The notes below the pieces were generated by a model, which was given only the letters and a program-made list of their open reading frames with translations, searched no databases and was not told the DNA's origin. Shown one piece after another: positions 60,240-62,000 of a stretch of DNA of 62,000 bases. The translations under genes and the position numbers were made by a program. Numbering within the stretch: the first letter of the stretch is position 1; every line of letters begins with the position of its first letter. Origin of the DNA: Branchiostoma floridae (Eukaryota; Chordata; Leptocardii; Amphioxiformes; Branchiostomatidae); assembly GCF_000003815.2 (NCBI RefSeq), contig NC_049980.1, forward strand, positions 48,860 to 110,859, given 5' to 3'.

Positions 60240-60420
60240 TATATTGGAGCGGACTGATCCTCACGCTAACCAACATCTTTCTCACCACAGTCACCCCTCA
60301 GTAAGACAGCCGGAGCCGCAGATTTTCCGTTTACAACTTTTATTCAATCTGTCACACAAAACTATTTCGCCAATGTGGCTTATTCAGAGGTCCAGGCTCA
60401 AATGAGCACAGTCTACAAAG
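60240..60420 (-). repeat. duplicated 3'-end-like segment, copy 2
   Basis: Second copy of 58833-59010, about 85% similar by eye, with a short unrelated patch (AAAACTATTTCGCCAATGTG) where copy 1 has CTGGCTGCTTC. It carries the same minus-strand AATAAA (plus TTTATT). Confidence 0.6.
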
Positions 60421-61045
60421 TTTGTAGAAAAGCGAGAAAATTGCTACATCTTTGCTATATCGTTTTTTTCTCCAATAATCACTACAAAGGAACGTTAGCA
60501 TTCTACAAAATGTAAGGAACATGTTGTCTTGAGTAAAGTTTTCGTGGCGATTACAGTTTTTCTTTAAGTTCAGCATTTGTAGGAAACACTATAAAAACTG
60601 AAAGTAAACTTGATATGGCAAAAACAAGCACTCCACACAAATACGTCACTCCAAAAATAGCAAATAAGCTTCATACGGCAAAACCAGGAGATTTTTTTTA
60701 CCTTCTAGAATGCTCTTTAACTCCAATGAGATAGCGGCTATGCAACCAGATCTGTAAACTCTCTATATTATATTGTACAGTACTGCTTCACTGCTTTGGT
60801 ACCCGCTTATTACTGCCTCATTACGTTACAGGCATTCTGTCTTTCGTGTTGAATAAATGGCTGGTTTATTAGCGCCAAACAAGTGCGCATATACTTGTAT
60901 ATATCATTGCAGACATACAAGGCTGAATCGGTGTATGATACATAATTCATTTGGTGAAAACGTAATTAAGATTCGTTCAACAATGATGCAATAAAAGGTG
61001 TCAGTTAAAATGGACTGTTCCAACACTATAATAACTATAGGGATT

Positions 61046-61179
61046 ACCCCTCTAAATTTTCGGTCAATCTCCGTCGACCTTGTTCGCACAATGACCCTTT
61101 CTATCTCCAGCAATCACGTCAGGCTCTTTGTAGATCTGCGAACAAGGTCGACGGAGATTGACCGAAAATTTAGAGGGGT
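61046..61179. repeat. large palindrome, 43-bp arms, abutting the assembly gap
   Basis: The left arm (61046-61088) begins ACCCCTCTAAATTTTCGGTC and the right arm (61137-61179) ends TTTAGAGGGGT. The arms are perfectly complementary around a 48-bp spacer. The sequence stops at the first N. Confidence 0.9.
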
Positions 61180-61279
61180 NNNNNNNNNNNNNNNNNNNNN
61201 NNNNNNNNNNNNNNNNNNNNNNNNNNNNNNNNNNNNNNNNNNNNNNNNNNNNNNNNNNNNNNNNNNNNNNNNNNNNNNN
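61180..61279. other. assembly gap, 100 N
   Basis: Exactly 100 unknown bases, the usual placeholder for a gap of unknown size. Confidence 0.98.
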
Positions 61280-62000
61280 TGTTCTTTCTCAATAACAGTG
61301 ATTGACAGCATTTATTTGATAGGCAATACATTAGACTACATAGATATACCTTTGACAAGAATTTTACTTAAATTACTTTTATATTGTCAAATGTAGTACT
61401 TTGAACATGGCTAAAATAAATAAAAAATTCCTCAAAACGCAAAAAATGGCCTACTTTTCAGGACAACCGCGTGACAACCAAACAAGTGACCAAACAAGCT
61501 ACCAAATTTTGCAACAATGCATTCGATAGATGTACAAATTATCACTACAGGGTACAGATTTCAAGCCCCAAAAAAAACCAGAACGGCACTTTAATCACTT
61601 ATAGCCGCGTTAAAAAAGTTGGGCCAAAAATTACATTTTTAGAAGCTTGAAATATTGCATTGTTTTGATGCTGCCCAAGCACTGAAATTTATCTCGCTGG
61701 ACATTTGATAACGATATTTAAAAAGCAAAAATGTTGTTCTATTTAGATCTTGTTTTGTTTTGTTCTGACGATACGATCAAAGGAGTTGCAGTGATATTGT
61801 CGTGAAGTATAATAATTTGGGGAAAATGGCAAGAAAACTTGATTTTCCCGTTACCATGGCAACAAGGAGTTTTGATCTAAAAGAAGGCTATTTTAAGGGA
61901 TTGTGGGTCAAGTATTGTCACTGTGCAAAATATGAGCCAAATCATTTTTTAGCCTTGCCACCATTGTTTGATCCTTACAGACATTTGCTCTTAACTGTGT
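61280..62000. other. no gene recognised
   Basis: AT-rich sequence after the gap. I see neither coding blocks nor repeats shared with the rest of the window. Confidence 0.3.

Overview
The window is animal nuclear DNA: genes are split by many GT-AG introns, the intergenic space is AT-rich, and it is full of LINE, SINE and MITE-type repeats plus TTAGGG-type telomere-like tracts. The C2H2 finger style, the repeat families and the ion-channel family point to a lancelet (Branchiostoma, Cephalochordata). That assignment is an inference from style; no database was consulted.

The core is a minus-strand tandem array of three complete DEG/ENaC/ASIC-superfamily sodium-channel subunit genes, called A (3838-14255), B (21557-32255) and C (37187-45648) here. 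I could rebuild all three exon by exon. Each has 12 coding exons with identical splice phases. Eleven exons have identical lengths in all three genes, and only the last exon of A is longer, by 12 nt. The predicted proteins are 466, 462 and 462 residues with no stop or frameshift. Each has the N-terminal HG gating motif, TM1, the post-TM1 FPAVT(I/F)CN motif, the HDPREPP and PPWG extracellular motifs, the Cys-rich family signature and a TM2 with a GAS selectivity filter. B and C also match through introns, 3' UTR and upstream DNA, so they come from a recent segmental duplication of about 13-15 kb. A is an older paralogue. Insertions present in only one of B and C (hAT-like element, TIR element, LINE tail, intron-1 tandem array) show what has happened since.

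Layout: 1-2.2 kb, the 3' three coding exons of an unnamed plus-strand gene. 3.8-14.3 kb, gene A. 14.3-17.5 kb, intergenic, with a TGACGTCA site. 17.5-19.5 kb, an inverted-duplicate arm and a 108-bp tandem array. 19.5-32.3 kb, gene B with a long 3' UTR. 32.3-34.1 kb, its upstream region. 34.5-36.05 kb, inverted and direct versions of the 108-bp array. 36.1-45.6 kb, gene C. 45.6-48.5 kb, its upstream region. 49.4-51.5 kb, a broken non-LTR reverse-transcriptase gene. 52.3-53.6 kb, a minus-strand C2H2 zinc-finger pseudogene. 54.6-58.5 kb, MITEs, a second 5'-truncated LINE with one nonsense codon and a G-rich minisatellite. 58.8-60.4 kb, a duplicated 3'-end-like segment. 61.0-61.3 kb, a large palindrome running into a 100-N assembly gap.

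The three channel genes are the only clear host functional unit. As paralogous subunits of a trimeric channel family they could form homo- or heteromeric channels, and all three have a cAMP-response-element core 1.2-2.0 kb upstream. Most other open frames here are low-complexity or repeat translations.
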